Below, one piece after another: positions 34,059 to 34,957 of a DNA stretch of 34,957 bases (its first letter is position 1; the number at the start of each line of letters is the position of its first letter). Made by a program: the position numbers and the translations under genes. Location: positions 1 to 34,957 of the forward strand of contig NZ_ARYM01000034.1 in NCBI RefSeq assembly GCF_000685315.1, written 5' to 3'. The notes beneath the pieces were generated by a model. It made no database searches and was not told where the DNA came from. It saw only the letters and a program-made list of their open reading frames with translations. This DNA comes from Hyphomonas polymorpha PS728. Its GTDB lineage: Bacteria > Pseudomonadota > Alphaproteobacteria > Caulobacterales > Hyphomonadaceae.

Positions 34059-34957
34059 ATGGTCCGCCGCCCGTCAGCCTTCGCCCGTGCCCGCCAAGCC
34101 ATCGCCCGTGCCATCGCGCCCGAAGCAGTCCGCAGGTTCGACGGGGCGGCCGGTGGGCGCCGTTGGGACCGCGGCGCGCATTTCGGCACTGTCAGCACCG
34201 AAGCGCTGGCAGCGGCGGGGCCGATGCGTTCGCGGGCGCGGTACTTCTACAATAACAACGCCCACGCTCGCAGCGGCGTGGAAGCCCTTGTGACGCATCT
34301 TGTCGGCACCGGCATTTCCCCGGCCAGCAAGGCGGCGAACACCGATGCTCGCACCGCGTTGGGGGCAGCATGGGCGACCTGGCAGAACGTGGCAGATGCC
34401 GACGGCCGGACCGACCTTGCCGGAGTCGTGGCTTTGGCCGTTCACGGAATGATTGTGGACGGCGACTCGCTGTTGCATCTTGTCCAGACGCCGCGTGGCC
34501 TTCGCGTTCGCGCAATCCCGGCTGAACAACTGGACGAAGCGAAGACGGCAGACCTTGGTGACGGCCGGTATATCGTGGGCGGCGTGGAATTCGCGGCCGA
34601 TGGCACGCGCGCGGCCTATTGGATTCTTCCGGTCAAACCGACGCAAACCGCAATCACTTATGCGCCGTCGATCCGCATTCCCGCCTCTGATGTGCTGCAC
34701 CTTTGCGCCCCGGTGGGCATTGGGCAGGTGCGCGGTGTGTCGTGGCTGGCGCCCGTGTTGCTCCGGCTTGCCGAAGTGGACGGGCTCGAAGACGCCCTGT
34801 TGACCGGCTTTAAGGTCGCGGCCCTTCACGCGGGCTTCCTGATTGATCAGAACGGCACTTCCGAAGTGCCCTATGAGGGCGATCAGCAAGGCTCGATTCT
34901 GACCTCTGGCCTTGAACCTGGCACCCTGAAGCGTTTGCCGCCCGGCATGGACGTCAA
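34059..34957 (+). CDS. Lambda-type phage portal protein (partial, cut by window end)
   Basis: At least 299 residues of a portal protein, the dodecameric ring through which DNA enters the phage head. The N-terminus is basic (RARQAIARAIAPEAVRRF), followed by YFYNNNAHARSGVEALVTHLVGTG, AVHGMIVDGDSLLHLV, IPASDVLHLCAPVGIGQVRG and VSWLAPVLLRLAEVDGLEDA, the conserved series of the lambda-type portal family (PF05136). The start ATG is one base after the upstream stop; no ribosome site is visible, so coupling is likely. The remaining third lies outside the window. Confidence 0.9.
   Translation, partial: MVRRPSAFARARQAIARAIAPEAVRRFDGAAGGRRWDRGAHFGTVSTEALAAAGPMRSRARYFYNNNAHARSGVEALVTHLVGTGISPASKAANTDARTALGAAWATWQNVADADGRTDLAGVVALAVHGMIVDGDSLLHLVQTPRGLRVRAIPAEQLDEAKTADLGDGRYIVGGVEFAADGTRAAYWILPVKPTQTAITYAPSIRIPASDVLHLCAPVGIGQVRGVSWLAPVLLRLAEVDGLEDALLTGFKVAALHAGFLIDQNGTSEVPYEGDQQGSILTSGLEPGTLKRLPPGMDV

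Overview
The window is a GC-rich, gene-dense bacterial chromosome segment that fits an alphaproteobacterium, most likely Hyphomonadaceae/Caulobacterales. That placement is an inference. It rests on a methionine synthase split into two genes, many GTG and TTG starts, a glnB-glnA pair, a bacterial Coq4 homologue, a ClpP/ClpX pair and an ArsR-methyltransferase regulator of methionine genes. I saw no rRNA, tRNA or CRISPR array.

Layout. Positions 1-576 hold the end of an unidentified gene and a palindrome-rich intergenic stretch, followed by an AbgT-family transporter that converges on an mlaA-mlaC pair (reverse strand) across a strong hairpin terminator. From 3996 to 10042 lies a tightly coupled methionine operon: ArsR-methyltransferase regulator, metF, the homocysteine half of methionine synthase, a gamma-glutamylcyclotransferase-like gene, and the B12/folate half of methionine synthase. 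It is headed by a perfect 15-bp inverted repeat that abuts the regulator's start codon. Next come a DUF5694-type lipoprotein (reverse), pyruvate kinase, a retropepsin-like protease with a DUF1289 protein (reverse), a CobT-like protein that has lost the family's active-site motifs, two adjacent acyl-CoA dehydrogenases, a family 2 glycosyltransferase, RlmJ (reverse) and an M28 peptidase lipoprotein (reverse).

Positions 20847-24974 hold two tandem alpha/beta hydrolases that are recent paralogues (one lipoprotein, one without a signal), then clpP and clpX. A small membrane protein and a metallophosphoesterase follow on the reverse strand, then glnA and glnB (reverse). A coupled operon of coq4, a SixA-like phosphatase and nnrD runs forward, and a GNAT acetyltransferase lies on the reverse strand.

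From about 31.9 kb a mobile element starts: an AT-rich junction with repeated short motifs, a P4-type tyrosine integrase, a MerR-like protein and a lambda-type portal protein cut by the window end. No terminase, repressor or replication gene lies between integrase and portal.

The part most worth following is the methionine operon. It joins a regulator that carries its own SAM-binding domain, a split B12-dependent methionine synthase and a GGCT-like enzyme encoded exactly between the two halves. A CobT-like protein with a degenerate active site lies 3.3 kb further on.
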